This document shows positions 49,374-60,872 of a stretch of 64,000 nt of DNA, in pieces. The number at the start of each line of letters is the position of its first letter. The stretch's first letter is position 1. A program made the position numbers and the translations under genes. The DNA is from Rhypophila decipiens. Taxonomy: Eukaryota > Ascomycota > Sordariomycetes > Sordariales > Naviculisporaceae. The stretch is taken from the NCBI GenBank assembly GCA_033297075.1, contig MU858084.1, positions 62,001-126,000 on the forward strand. Direction: 5' to 3'. The notes beneath the pieces are model-generated. The model worked only from the letters and a program-made list of their open reading frames with translations. It did no database searches and was not told the origin of the DNA.

Positions 49374-52300
49374 CTAGTTAGACCTTTGACGATTCCACGC
49401 CAACCCCCGGCCCTGCCTCTTATGAATCCTATGTTTTCCTCTACCAGCGAGGACCGAAGACCCACCTTTCTGGACCCTCTTTTGGGATTCCACTTTTCTT
49501 CTCTCGTGTTGTTGCGAACCATGGAGGAATCGAGGCGTCGTTTGTTTTTCCATCACCCTCCAGAGTCTAGTTTCAAGGTCCAGGTTATCACAGCCTGGCA
49601 CCCCTGCCAACATCTCAACCACCTCCTGAACACAAAGTGCGGCAGCCCATCGGACCCCTCTATCTTCTGCGGTTGAAATTATCCTGTCTGTCACAGAAGC
49701 CAGTAACCCTAAGTGGAGGCCGCTGAAGGCTGCCTCATGCTTATGATTATAAGCAATGGCGTAAAACTGAGCTCTATCTGCTGGGAGCGATGACCGGACT
49801 CGCTGGTAGAAGTATTGAATACAGGTCGGGATGAGACCAAAGTTCTCATCAGATTGATGGCTATCATTGTTTCGTTGGTTCTGTCCCCCAATCTGTTTCT
49901 CCTTGTCGTTATTCTCGTCGGGACTTCGCTCCGCCTCGTAAGGCGTCCAGATTTTGGCGCCGGAGGAAAGAAAGGTCCCAAGAATGTTAAGAAACAACAT
50001 TTCTCGAGCGCGCGATATCTCAGGGCCGATTTCCAAAGCAAGTTGGAGGTATGCTGCGAACACTGTCCAGGGGAACTCGGCGGCTCTCCTGTCCCCTGGG
50101 AACCTGTACGCGCGTTGTCCGAGATCCGCGTTGGGGTCGGCACCACGGTCGACAAGCGCGGTGAGGAAAATGTTGTTCTCCAGCAGCGTCCAGAACCGCC
50201 GTTGCGACATCTCAGATTGGGTGAAACTTCCACCTTGCATACCTCCCGAACCCCACGATGTAGCATACTCCACAAGAGCGGACCATGGTGACCGCATCTG
50301 CCGCTTTCGATTCGCAGCAGTCCATTCCACCGAATTCAATCTGGTGTTACCCCCAGACCCGACATGAAGCCATGACCGGAGGACCTCGAGACCTCGGGGT
50401 CGCCATGGACCAGCCAACTCGTGCGCTTCAGCTCCTGGTTGTCTTGCGACAAGAAGTCGAAATAGTACCTCGAATCCAACCTCGTCGAGAAAGTCCGGAA
50501 TGTCTGGGAGCACCCAGCAGAGAAAACCTTCGAAAGGACCCATAACTAACTGCTCTCGGAAATAAGTACATGGCGGGAAGCTGCTTGGCGGCTTTGCATG
50601 GCCTGAGGCAAACTTCGCCAAGAGGACCTGATCTAACTCCTTCACCAGTTTATACATTGTTGTCGCGGTGCCGCAATCCGACTTATGATTCTCCGTTACG
50701 CAGGCCAACGCACGAGCTACCAGTACCTGCAACTCAGAAGATTCATACTCGCCAAACCCCTTACGCACTGAAGACAAGGTGCCGGAGAAAGACGTCCTCT
50801 TAATGACAGAAATGCAAATTCGGAGTATGCTAAGAGGTAGACAAAAACTCTCGGATGCTTTGGACTTTAGCAGCTCGGAAACCCTTCGAGTGCACAGATA
50901 ATCCCGAACGGTGCGGTGTAGGAAAGTGACCACACCTGAGGTGGCGTCTATCTCCAGCAGGCCACGGGTCCGACTGTCAAGACGCCGCTGCATGGCCTCT
51001 CTGAGGGCTTGCTTTTCTCCTTCACCGTACGGCTTTGTTGGTACCCCAAAGACATAGTCGGAATTTTCGTGTTCTCGGTCCAAGAAATCATAAGCCATGC
51101 AGTGGAGAGGGATGTCCACGGCGATGGCCACCTGGAGAGCCGCCGACATTTTTTCCTTATAGAATTGGTCAACTGATTCCAACATTCTCTCAAAGAAGCT
51201 TTCGAGCTCCAGGGGGAAACTTCTTAGGCGTCGACAAATGTCTTCATAAGTATCCCAATTGGTAAGGCCCTCCAAGAGGAGCTTTGTAACCAGGAAGACC
51301 CATAAAAACACACCACAAGCGCGTTGTCCGATTTCCTCTACCAACCACTCGCCTGGGGACTGTGAGCTTGAGGACTCCCTGCACTCCAGCTCGAGATTTT
51401 TCCACCTCGGGTGGTCTTGCAGTCGGGACTTGGCATAATGGAGGATGTCGTTATGTGTCCAATCCTGCATGCAGAGCATGTCTTCTGGTTGGCCTCCAAA
51501 GGCTTGCTCAAATTCATTCCATGGTCGACTCGATACACAGAGTTTGATTCGAGGGAAGTTGCCAAGCGTTTTGATGTCTCGGCATAGCTCGGAGTGGTTG
51601 CCTTCGAACTCGTCCAGGCCGTCGATAAAGATACAGAGATGCACACCCTTGGACTCGGATGCCGGTGAAGACGCTAACCTTGCAACTTCTCGTAACGTCT
51701 CTTGAAGAGAGCTCAATTCCCAGAGAGAAGCATTTTCCGTCTGATATTGGTGTTCATCCCCCATCCGACCGTCCCGCAATGGCCGACTGCTAATATCCAT
51801 GTAAAGTTCTGGGACAGTACCTTTGCATACCGGGTTGATGAGTCCCGGCAGCTGTTGGAAGATGTCGTGCAAAATACTGCGGAGAAGACCCTGATGCGAC
51901 CGCTGTAAGTCCGTCCCCGAGATCCAGAAGTAGTGGCTTGCCACAATGACACCTCGGGAGCGGGCCCATTTGGATAGGAGCTGTTTAGTTTCTTGTCGCT
52001 TCGAAATGTGCTTCATGAACGTTGATTTGCCGGATCCAGGTTTTCCGGACACCCAGAAGACTCCCTTGCCTTGCCTGAGCCAATTTGCGAGGTGGACCCT
52101 AGCCGCTTTTGACTTGTCAGGACCGCCTGCGCGGCGGCGTTGGGATTGATAAGACTCGTCCGCCCATTTTAAAGTTTCCACATGAGGTTCAGAAATCAAC
52201 GAGTGCCGCTGGAGTCTATTATCGAAGCTGAGACTTCTCAAAACCGCTTGCTCGTGTTCAACGCCGTACTGGGAAAGAGATAGACTCGAAATTCTCTGCT

Positions 52301-53091
52301 CAAGTAGCTTGATATCGTCAAGGCCTGCCACTTTCATCCCGGTGTTGTTGGTACCGCCAGTGTTGGTGAAATGAGACGGAAGCCCTTTGACGCGCTGGAT
52401 CTCATGCTCCAGTCGCCCGATTGCGGTTGCAATCCCCTCGAGTTGGACCGATTGGTTGACATTCAGCCTCTTGCTCTCCTCCTGAAGTGCCTCTAATCGA
52501 ACGGCTCGAGCTTCTTGGTCCTCGCTGGTCAACAGAGAGCGTAAGGTAATGCTCCTTTCAAAAGAACCAGGTAATTGGTGTTTGGATGAAGATCACTTAC
52601 CTTGCAATAGTGCAGATAGTCAGTATCATGGTCAACTGTGTACTCTTCAGCCGATCTTCAAGATCCTTGATCTCCTTGCTCTTCCACACTGTTTTCAGGG
52701 CGGCAGCAAAGCATTTCCATCGCTTCCCTCCTGCTTCAACTGGCTTGAGTCTGTCGACAATTGCGAGGAGTCTCTTGCAGTCATGGCGACACTGCAGAGA
52801 CAAGGTGAATAATGAATCAATATGTTGGCTGTGACGCTGGCTGATCCCATTAAGGCCGCCGTGGTTGATGGGGGTTCGTCCAGGGGTTCGGTTTTCCCCG
52901 CTTTGCGGTTGAGGTAGTAACATGTACTCGAACTTCTGAAGCTCCCAATAGACCGTACTGAGAAATGAAGTCTCTAGACTGCTCCCGTCGGGGGATTGGC
53001 CATATTCACGCGCTGTTGTGATCATCTTAAAACCAAATTGGATGAATTGCATGATGTTGCCAGCAAGGCTAATAACCGCGAGCGATTCCAT
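49374..53091 (-). CDS. NLR-like STAND NTPase (HeLo-like N terminus, NACHT, degenerate ankyrin region)
   Basis: Two exons, 52601-53091 and 49374-52554, giving 1223 residues. The N-terminal domain (1-165) begins LAVISLAGNIMQFIQFGFKM, the pattern of the HeLo-like or similar N-terminal domains of fungal NLRs. A probable coiled coil follows (about 180-260). The NACHT domain has Walker A SGKPGSGKST (about 333-342), Walker B CIFIDGLDE (about 471-479) and sensor-like CVSSRPWNEFE (about 500-508). FLHRTVRDYL marks the winged-helix end. The C-terminal 600 residues hold few clear repeats; ALVDRGADPNA and LSSGAKIW look like ankyrin remnants. Such proteins trigger regulated cell death or nonself responses when a ligand is bound by the C terminus. 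The tail ends in an Arg/Lys/Gln-rich stretch. Confidence 0.87.
52555..52600 (-). other. Short NLR intron with tandem NAGNAG acceptor
   Basis: Donor GTAAGT (52600-52595). The 3' end reads AAAGGAGC, so splicing after either AG keeps the frame and differs by one residue (Arg). Intron length is 46 or 49 bases, near the lower limit for ascomycetes. Confidence 0.75.
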
Positions 53092-55205
53092 CGTGTTTCG
53101 GTCAGCGCGGTCTTGTTAGTGTGTTGAGTTCGTTTCCTGTGCGGTGCGGTGCTGGTTTGGACTAAAGTGTCAAAAGGACGAGACGGGATGGCGACAGACA
53201 AGAATTAAAAGGATAGCGTTTTGTGGCTTTACACCTGGCGCGGCGAATCATGGACCCCAAGTTGGGCAGCAACGTGGCATTGGTTCTTAGGGGTAACATA
53301 GTGGCTGTATTAGTGCTACACACCTACTAATCTCACTGCCTCCCTGGCGGTGGGTGGCTTTGCTGCCCCCGAGGCACAGCTGTTGTAGGCCAGACAGATC
53401 TTCGATTGGAAACCCGAGAGCCTCATCCAATGAAAATTGGGATGTCGTGTAATGAGGCCGAAGCCGTGAAGTTCGGTTGCTTGCACGTTGGCAACTCGGT
53501 GGCAGGGTAGATGGGTTTCCAGGCTATCTCACTCCTGCGCATCAACTCATTCGGAGGCTCCCAGCAGCTAACCAAGCTTCGTGGACGAGATGGTGGGGGG
53601 TTGTCTTGCTGCAATTTCTCGCTCGGCCACATATGCAGGCGGTTGAGGCCAGGCTTGAAGTTTGGTGTCCAGTGTCACCAGTGGTCACCAGTGGTTCTCT
53701 TTTTCTTACGACCCTTCCCATCATCCCCGCCGATTGCTTGTTGCACCACATCACTGCGCCGTACCCTTAAACCTTGCCATAGCCTATATACAGGGAACGA
53801 TAACCTTAATACGTAAAAGGCGCGAATGTCGCATTAGGGAACTAGCTACTACTAGCAATTGGTATTTTATCTCTTAACTTGGCCCTCAAGCGTCCGTGAA
53901 CCGCTTTTTTTGTGTGAAATTTAACGACCACGAAGCGCTCGTGGGGGACCGACAGCTTGGGACGGATCTGCACAGCCGCCCACCTTTCTCTAGGCACACT
54001 AATCAAGCCCTACCTACCCTACCCCCCTGCCTTTAACAGTTGCCTGCCACACTCCAAGTGTGACCGAGTTTTGTTGGTCTTCCTCTGGACCAATCCCCGT
54101 TTCTAATTCATGCGCTGGCACTCTACCACTTACAGAACCCTTCCAGAGTTGGAGGCAGTGTGATAAGTGCGAAGTCCCAACAGCGTATATTAGGTGTCTG
54201 AGGCCTCGGATGCCTAATCAATAGGGGGCAATACCCTGCGTTTAACTTGAGATGCATTGAATCTGTCGGTCTTGAACTGAAATTCCAACGCATTTTGTCT
54301 GCAAACAATAGATCTCCTTTCTCGAGCGTGGGGGGGTTTCAATGACACGATCAGCGGCTATTCCAGGTATTGCACGATAGCTTTTTAGCGTGATACTGAG
54401 CAAGTACATCCAGTGTGCCAGTATTTCACGATAAATAGGCAGCCCGCACTAATACCTGACAAGGGCCCTTACATATAACTTTCATGCCTTGAAATCTTGT
54501 AAGTGAAGTGTCCCTTGAGCGACCTAGAGTCGTCAGTCTACAATAAATAGGCGTTTATAAAGTCACTTACATGCTTATTATCCTTGTTGATACACATACA
54601 TCAGCTGGACTATATACCGTGAAACGCGGAACGATATGTGTGCACCCAATAAGGGTTTGCCTGTCAAACGCCCTATTGTAGTCATGCACCCCCGATCACG
54701 GGGTAACCTCTGCGACTCCCTGTCTGCTACTTTGGGGATTGCCATAGTGTTCTGTCTAACCGCCGTCAGTGTGATCTCTGACCAGACACGATATCAAGCA
54801 CATATTATTTGTCTTTCCCCTTAAATATTCCTTCAGCGGAGCCGAGACTTTCCATGAGTTGCTACAAAGTGGACAGAAATACAAGGAAAGCAGCAGAGCG
54901 TTACAACTGCAACAAACCCTCTGCTCTCGATACATAATTGTCGGCAGGATCTTGGGGCACAAGATTCTGCCCTAGCTGAGTAAGTATGTCAGCCCAGAAA
55001 CGGGGAAAGTTAATTGACGGAAAAGCGGCCGGAAAAAGTGGGATTGTCCCTCTACCCCGCTTGCCCGCATACCAAAGGCAGCTGCGCCTTGCAAACGCCG
55101 CCGGAACAGGGCCGCAAACGCGTTTGGTTGGCTAGGAAGAGAAAATTTGCAACGCGTTGGTGAACTTGTAATGACACAGCTAGGTTAGAATCACACCACC
55201 CAGTG

Positions 55206-55230
55206 TTGGGAAACGGTGTTTGGGAAACGG
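55206..55230. repeat. Direct repeat TTGGGAAACGG
   Basis: Two exact 11-base copies at 55206-55216 and 55220-55230, 14 bases apart. Confidence 0.85.
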
Positions 55231-55273
55231 AATCGTCAGAAACTCCGTGGGGCAAGACGTCTACCGTTATTGA

Positions 55274-55340
55274 CACGTGACCCTCGTTTTGCTGAGTCAG
55301 CACCTTATCCCAAAACAACTACTAGGTCCGGAAACACGTG
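55274..55340. promoter_or_regulatory. Cluster of E-boxes and a perfect MARE/AP-1 palindrome
   Basis: CACGTG at 55274-55279, TGCTGAGTCAGCA at 55290-55302 and CACGTG at 55335-55340. The 13-base word is an exact palindrome around its central G and contains TGAGTCA, the site of Gcn4/CpcA and AP-1-type bZIP proteins. The nearest called gene start is 1 kb downstream. Confidence 0.6.
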
Positions 55341-56301
55341 CTCGCCTTTTCAATAATAACGACAGCTTCTGGTCTTCGTTGTTATTCAGAAGGTGCGGTT
55401 TTTGGTCCTCATAGCTACTGGTTCTGGACCCTTCTGAGCAGACAGGGAGCTTTTAGGGGCAAAATGCAACGTCTCCACGGAAGTAGTGAGCTCGTACTCA
55501 TATACCTGTCTTGAGAAGTTGACCTTTGCATGCCCCAAGGAGATGGATCCATCCATGCTGTCATGTACAATGCTCAAAATGGAAATTCTAAACGTTTATT
55601 CAAGGACAAACTCGGGTCTGATCGGCCGCAAAATCCTACTCCGGCTACACTCGAGTCCCTCCCCAGAACAGAAGGATTGAAATACCCGGAAGGAGCAGTG
55701 CCACGATCCCAGTCGACACTACCATCTTGATATGTCAACGGTTATTAAGCTCATGGAATGTGACGCCAAGTTGGAATAGATCCGGGGTGCGGGGATACAT
55801 CCAAAGTTCCCAATGATACTGTCTATATATACTAAGAAAGAAAGGATTGACTACGACATTCTGTTGACATCACAAGGGGCTTAATGTAAAGGTGTATAAG
55901 CAGGTATAATGTGAGATAAAGGTTCCTACTGGGTAGAATACGCAAGTCCGGATACTAACCTGGGATTGCTCCGAATGCAGTTCACAGTCTGCCCTGTGAG
56001 TCTATCATCTGGTACCGACCGCCTGCCAAATTCGAGAATACTACCTGGAGCAGGATTATTCCGGATACAATGTAGACAAGTTGGACAAGTTATACGCCTC
56101 CGTCCGAACTTGTGCTGGTTTTCGTTTTTTCTATTCTTTTCTCTTTTTTGATCTTGTATATAAACCCCTTGGTCTGACCCGGAATTAAGCCTCCGTTTGT
56201 CATCATTGCTTCAGCCTCATATCTCGAGTTCTGTGAGATACACTTCTTCAGCCCACTGACCAGTCAAAACAATCCGATTGAAGCCAAACCAAATAGTCAA
56301 C

Positions 56302-56904
56302 ATGATCCCATCTGTCAAGTGCCTCCTCTTGACCGTCCTCGCCGGCGCAACAATCGTATCCGCCGTCCCGACCATGGTCACAACCCGAGCAGCAACCAAC
56401 TTGAACTTTTCGGGAAGAGGTCAGATCCGCACGACTCACTATGAAGGCGACTACGAAGACCTAGGCTGCCTGACCAACAAGGGTTTCTGGACAGCCAACG
56501 AGTCTCAATGCGGGACCTTTACGGCCGAGGTAATCAGCCAGTGGCGTGACTTTTTGCTCTCGTCGGCGGACGGGCAGTGCTACATTCAGCATATCGGGCT
56601 GCGATGTGGCGACAAGCCGGCGGACAACAATTCCATTTACTTTGGCGTAGGTTGCTTCAGTTTGGGTGCTGACAATTGATGGTGATGGCGAGGTGGCTGA
56701 CATGTTACATGTACAATATGCCAGATCTTCCCAACACGCCAAGAGATTGGCGGCGGTGAGGCTCTCCGCTATGGTCAATACGGCCTCATGGCTGGGGCCG
56801 ACAAGTACCCTCCTGGCCCGAACGACGCGCCCATTCCCGTCCAGTTCTGGACCTCCAAGGATATCGGGCAAAAGATGGTTTGGCTGACTTGGAAGGCTCT
56901 CTAA
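56302..56904 (+). CDS. Small secreted cysteine-containing protein
   Basis: Two exons, 56302-56646 and 56725-56904, giving 174 residues; phase 0 with GT..CCAG borders joins IYFG to IFPTRQEIG. The ATG at 56302 starts a signal peptide (about residues 1-21); the longer frame begins only at TTG. The mature part has four cysteines (GCLT, QCGT, QCYI, RCGD) in its first half, which could form two disulfides, and an aromatic-rich second half ending in VWLTWKAL. No family is recognised. Size, secretion and cysteine content fit an effector-like or wall-associated protein. Confidence 0.75.
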
Positions 56905-57228
56905 GTTTTGTCAACTTGGCCCTGGCCAGGTACTTAATGATATGAGCAAGTAATACGGATACAGGGCTGTAATATCGGTGGCTGAGACATCACCTTGATC
57001 TCTTGCACTTGAGCAAGCTACACACTTGATGCGGACCTGAGATCAAAAAAAGCCAGACAAGGACAGTGACAATGATGATATAGAAGATTATAACTATATA
57101 AAGAATCAAAAAAAGCTTGGACAATTGCTTTCCACCTCTATGACTTCATGTCGCATCACTTTCGTGTCAGTTCATGGCCGTGATGAATGACCACGTCCTT
57201 TTCACCCCCGAGCTAATTATTAGAGCGA
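56905..57228. other. Short convergent intergenic stretch
   Basis: 324 bases between two convergent secreted-protein genes. Nothing else is seen. Confidence 0.4.
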
Positions 57229-58584
57229 CTAGGAGGCCTTGGGAGCCGGGCAAGTGTCTGTGGCTGACAAGATGTTAACAGCCGCATGCATGATCAAGCC
57301 AACAGGGCCCGAGCAGGTGGGATAGGTCAAGGGGGTAGGGTTGGACCAGGTCGGGAGGTTGGGAATGCTGCCGGCCTTGTAGGTGTACTGGCCCGGGGCG
57401 CACTTGGTGATGGCGCTCTTGCATACGAGGTTGACGTGCACCTCGGCGAGCGCATACGGAGGGTTGAGCAGGTAAGTGACCGTCACCTTGCCCTGGGCGT
57501 TGGCGGTGGCGACCCAGATGCCGACGTCGATGGCCTTGGAGATGTCGTTGCCGCCCGCGCCGACGTACAGAGGACCGCTGATGCCGCCTTGGAGCTCGGC
57601 CACGGTCGGGCTCTCGTACCATCCCCATCTGTTGCAGCCCTGGCCGGACAAGGTGTTGAGCGTGGTGGAGCGGGAGACTCCGCCGACGGGATTCTGGTAG
57701 CCAAAGGCGGTTCCGAGGCTGCAGGTTTTGAGCGTCGGGGGCGCTGATGTGGTGGTGGTTGTGGTGGTAGATGTAGACGAAGCGGCGCTGGTGGACGAAG
57801 GAGGAGGAGTGGTGGTGACAGTCGACGAGGACGAGGACGAGGTCGAGGAAGGAGGAGGAGGACAGGCGGCAACCTCGCACTTGGAGCAGCGGTAGGCGAC
57901 CTCAATGTAAGGGAACTCGGGGTTCCATGCCGTGCATTGGCGGTCGTTGGTGCGTTGCGTGCACGGGTATTGTTGGGTGAAGGTGACGGCATCACCGCCG
58001 CCAACTGGGACAGCAGTGCCAGAGAGCTCGAGGTAGAAGATCAAGGCCTCACGGTCGGTCAGGGGGCAGATTCCGGCCAAGAGATCAAGCAGGCTGGTCG
58101 AGCTGGGGACGTTCAGGATGTCGGCAAAGGAGAGCTTGCAGATGTATTGGCCGCCGGGGGTCGAAGGGGCATCGCATGTGATGTCGTTTGTGGGAGGTGG
58201 GCTCGTCCATGTCGACGGCTGACCAACGACGCCTTTGACCTTCCAGGCCACGCTGGCTGCTGACAAGGTGTAGCCCGGGAAGGAGGAAAAGTTGAAATAC
58301 AGGTTGGTTCCTTGGAAGTCGAGACAGGCGCGGGAAGTCGCAAGGGGCGCATCGTAGTCACCAATGATCAGGGGAGGGCACTGTTCGGACCAGTAGCCCT
58401 CGAGAGGAAGGCCAAAGTTGTTCTTGTCGGGCATGGGAACATCGCGGAGCTCGCAGTTGTTGGAGCAGACGTCCCACTCAGTACGCTTGAACAGCGAGGT
58501 TCGTCCGAGGACGGGGCGGTCATTAGGGACGACAGAGGCGGATGCCAGGCCGCAGCCGGCGAGGACAGCGGTGGTGAACTTCAT
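57229..58584 (-). CDS. Secreted two-part protein with Ser/Thr-rich linker
   Basis: A single exon of 451 residues. The ATG at 58584 (MKFTTAVLAGCGLASA) starts a signal peptide; the longer frame runs into a region without signal character. The first part (about 30-250) has paired cysteines (CSNNC, CPP, CDAPS, CKL, CPL, CTQR, CSKCEVAAC). A Ser/Thr/Pro linker with long S and T runs (about 255-290) is probably O-glycosylated. The second part (about 295-450) has CSLGTAFGYQNP, a GWYESP element and Gly/Ala-rich sequence with further cysteines. The architecture resembles fungal wall-surface or carbohydrate-active secreted proteins, but no catalytic domain is recognised. Its reading-frame bias is strong, so the gene itself is not in doubt. 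Confidence 0.82.
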   Translation of the reverse strand: MKFTTAVLAGCGLASASVVPNDRPVLGRTSLFKRTEWDVCSNNCELRDVPMPDKNNFGLPLEGYWSEQCPPLIIGDYDAPLATSRACLDFQGTNLYFNFSSFPGYTLSAASVAWKVKGVVGQPSTWTSPPPTNDITCDAPSTPGGQYICKLSFADILNVPSSTSLLDLLAGICPLTDREALIFYLELSGTAVPVGGGDAVTFTQQYPCTQRTNDRQCTAWNPEFPYIEVAYRCSKCEVAACPPPPSSTSSSSSSTVTTTPPPSSTSAASSTSTTTTTTTSAPPTLKTCSLGTAFGYQNPVGGVSRSTTLNTLSGQGCNRWGWYESPTVAELQGGISGPLYVGAGGNDISKAIDVGIWVATANAQGKVTVTYLLNPPYALAEVHVNLVCKSAITKCAPGQYTYKAGSIPNLPTWSNPTPLTYPTCSGPVGLIMHAAVNILSATDTCPAPKAS

Positions 58585-59445
58585 GGCCAGAACAGAACTT
58601 GATGCTGAGCTTGAAACCTGCAAGTTGAAGTCTGGAGATATTTTTAGACCGAGACAGAGACAGAGACAGAAAAGCCAAGGGCTCTCATTATTACATATAC
58701 CAAACGGAAAGATCTAGACGCCCGCAGAGGCGTCACCTCATCTTGAAAAATATCTCAGCTTCGCGGCTTTCGGCGTCATCTCGTGTTGTTCGGGCCCAGC
58801 GGAGCGGCTCAATAGTTCCAATCTCCACAGCGTTCAGCCCATTCGTATTGAGCGCTAGCCAGCAATCTATTGAACGCCGTGCGTGCCAGCAAACCCGCAT
58901 GAGGCGCCTATCGTGACCGAAGCGGGTTGGTCGGGCCAAGCTATGCTTGTTTTGACCACCAGGCGGCATTCTCAAGCAGCCCAAGGAGGGGAAATCAAGT
59001 CAGGAGATCTGAGAGATCTGGGAAAGGGGACCCTGGATGCAGCGAGCTGAACCCCCCCCCCCCCCCCCCTGTTGACAGATTCGATGCCATCAGGGTCTGG
59101 AGCGCTGGGCACTGGAGCCCGAGGTGCCCGATCGACAGCACACCCCGGGCTAGCGATATGCAGGGTCCTCACGGGATGACGCTGACGCTGGGGAAAATGC
59201 CGAGGTTGCAGTGGGTGTCCCTGAGATCTTATGAGATCTGGATCATCTGGGCTTCCATCATTGGCATCTCTTTGCCGACTTCCTTTGCTTGTTGCCAAGT
59301 TTCTATCAATGGACGATGCACGTATTGTGATGACAAACAAGCATTGGTGATCAAAGATGTGGACTGCCTCGTGGGTAACAAAAGTTACAAAACATGGCAA
59401 TGCACCTTTTGTCTTCCTCAATGAGCCCCTGAAATGTCTCTAATC
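58585..59445. other. Intergenic stretch with poly-C tract
   Basis: About 860 bases between two minus-strand genes, containing an 18-base C run at 59052-59069. No supported frame. Confidence 0.5.
59052..59069. repeat. Homopolymer tract (C)18
   Basis: Eighteen consecutive C bases on the plus strand. Such a tract is unstable and its length may be a sequencing artefact. Confidence 0.9.
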
Positions 59446-60798
59446 TCAAGCCTTAGCCGCCCGCGAAAACTGCCACCAATTAAAATTAAACAGATTATTG
59501 TTTCCACTCCCGACAAACTTGAAGAAGAGATCCTGCTTGCCTGTTGCCGAACCCGGTGGAACGGCGCACTGCAGCGTTCTCCACGACCTGGCACCACCGG
59601 TACCATCAATATTGCACGTCGTGACCAGCGTGCCCGTCACACTTCCCACCCGCACCTCAATCTTGGACCCTCCATTCTGGGCGGCAACCCGCAGGCTCAG
59701 CCCTGTTGCGCCCGGGGCTGCCCCGAATTCCACGCCCTTGACCATGATGTAGTCCCCGTTGTTGATGCTGGTCACATGCATCCTCCCGCCCTCGGGATCG
59801 TCCGTCTTTTCGGTGCTGAGGCTGAGGCCCTTGGAGTTGCCAATCGTCTCGGCTTCGACCCGGACGTAGGGATCAAAACTCCCGATCTGGGGTGCGCCCG
59901 CAGCCGTCATCTTCATCTGCGGGATCGACCCATCCCGTCCGTATTCGAACTTTTCCACCGCAATCGACCGCGTGTATCCGCTCCCGCCGGGCAGTGCGCC
60001 GTTGTGGTAGAAAAAGTACGACCCGCCCTTGTAGTCGATCACGGCCGGGTGGTTGGTGAAGGACGCGCCCTCGGTGGCCATGACCACGCCCTTGTACGTC
60101 CATGGCCCAGTGGCCGACGGCGCAGTCGAGTAGCGAATATCCTCGGGGCAGCAGTTGGCCGCAAAGATGTTGTAGTAGGTCCCGTTGCGCTTGTACACCC
60201 ACGGTCCTTCGGCAAACTTGGGTCCAAATGCCTGCTGCGTGGTCGGCACCGACACGATGCCGCCCGAGTAGGAGATCATGTCCTTGTTCAGCTTGACATA
60301 ATAGAACCCCGGGTTGCCCCAGTACATGTAGGCCTGTCCATCGTCGTCAATCATGACGGTGGGATCGATGTTTCCGTTGGCGGCCAGCGGCTTGTTGATG
60401 GGATCGCGGTATGGGCCAGTGATGCTGTCGCTCACCCCAACACCGATACCGTACGAGGCGCCTTTACGCGTCATGCTGGCGTAAAAGTAGAACTTGCCGT
60501 TGCGCTCAATGGCCTGGGCCGCCCAGGCGTCTTTGCTTGCCCACGAGAAGGTCGGAATGTCCATCACCACGCCCCAGTCTTGCCAGTTCACCATGTCGGT
60601 GGACGAGTACAGGCGCCAGTCTTTCATGGTGTACCATGTCGATCCCGGCTCATCGTGGTCGGCAAAGAGCCAGACTGTGTTGTTGTACACAAACGGCGCC
60701 GGATCGGCCGTGTAGCGGGTTTGGATGATGGGATTGTCGGCTACGGCTCTGCCGCTAAGGGCGGCGAGCCCAGCTACTGCGAGGGTTTTGGTCAGCAT
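59446..60798 (-). CDS. Secreted GH43 glycoside hydrolase with C-terminal CBM6-like domain
   Basis: A single exon of 450 residues. Residues 1-20 are a signal peptide. The GH43 five-bladed propeller (about 22-310) has the three expected acids: D32 in RYTADPAPFV (general base), D145 in GNIDPTVMIDDDG (pKa modulator) and E197 in FAEGPWVYKR (general acid). The C-terminal region (about 315-445) begins VRVEAET and has GDYIMVKGVEFG and LRVAAQNGGSKIEVRVG, the pattern of a CBM6-type beta-sandwich that binds xylan. The likely role is release of arabinose or xylose from plant arabinoxylan; the exact activity is open. A TATAAA lies about 70 bases upstream. Confidence 0.92.
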   Translation of the reverse strand: MLTKTLAVAGLAALSGRAVADNPIIQTRYTADPAPFVYNNTVWLFADHDEPGSTWYTMKDWRLYSSTDMVNWQDWGVVMDIPTFSWASKDAWAAQAIERNGKFYFYASMTRKGASYGIGVGVSDSITGPYRDPINKPLAANGNIDPTVMIDDDGQAYMYWGNPGFYYVKLNKDMISYSGGIVSVPTTQQAFGPKFAEGPWVYKRNGTYYNIFAANCCPEDIRYSTAPSATGPWTYKGVVMATEGASFTNHPAVIDYKGGSYFFYHNGALPGGSGYTRSIAVEKFEYGRDGSIPQMKMTAAGAPQIGSFDPYVRVEAETIGNSKGLSLSTEKTDDPEGGRMHVTSINNGDYIMVKGVEFGAAPGATGLSLRVAAQNGGSKIEVRVGSVTGTLVTTCNIDGTGGARSWRTLQCAVPPGSATGKQDLFFKFVGSGNNNLFNFNWWQFSRAAKA

Positions 60799-60866
60799 TT
60801 TGTGGTCTCTGGTGCGATTGATTGTGTTGCGCTCACCAGACGTTCCATGTCAAGGTATTGTCCATC

Positions 60867-60872
60867 TTTATA
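60867..60872 (-). promoter_or_regulatory. TATA-like element of the GH43 gene
   Basis: TATAAA on the minus strand about 70 bases before the ATG at 60798. Confidence 0.45.

Larger units (their letters stand above)
53092..56301. other. 3.2 kb gene-poor stretch with regulatory palindromes
   Basis: It holds the NLR promoter at the left end. No frame on either strand is supported. The striking content is the cluster at 55206-55340 listed separately. Confidence 0.5.
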
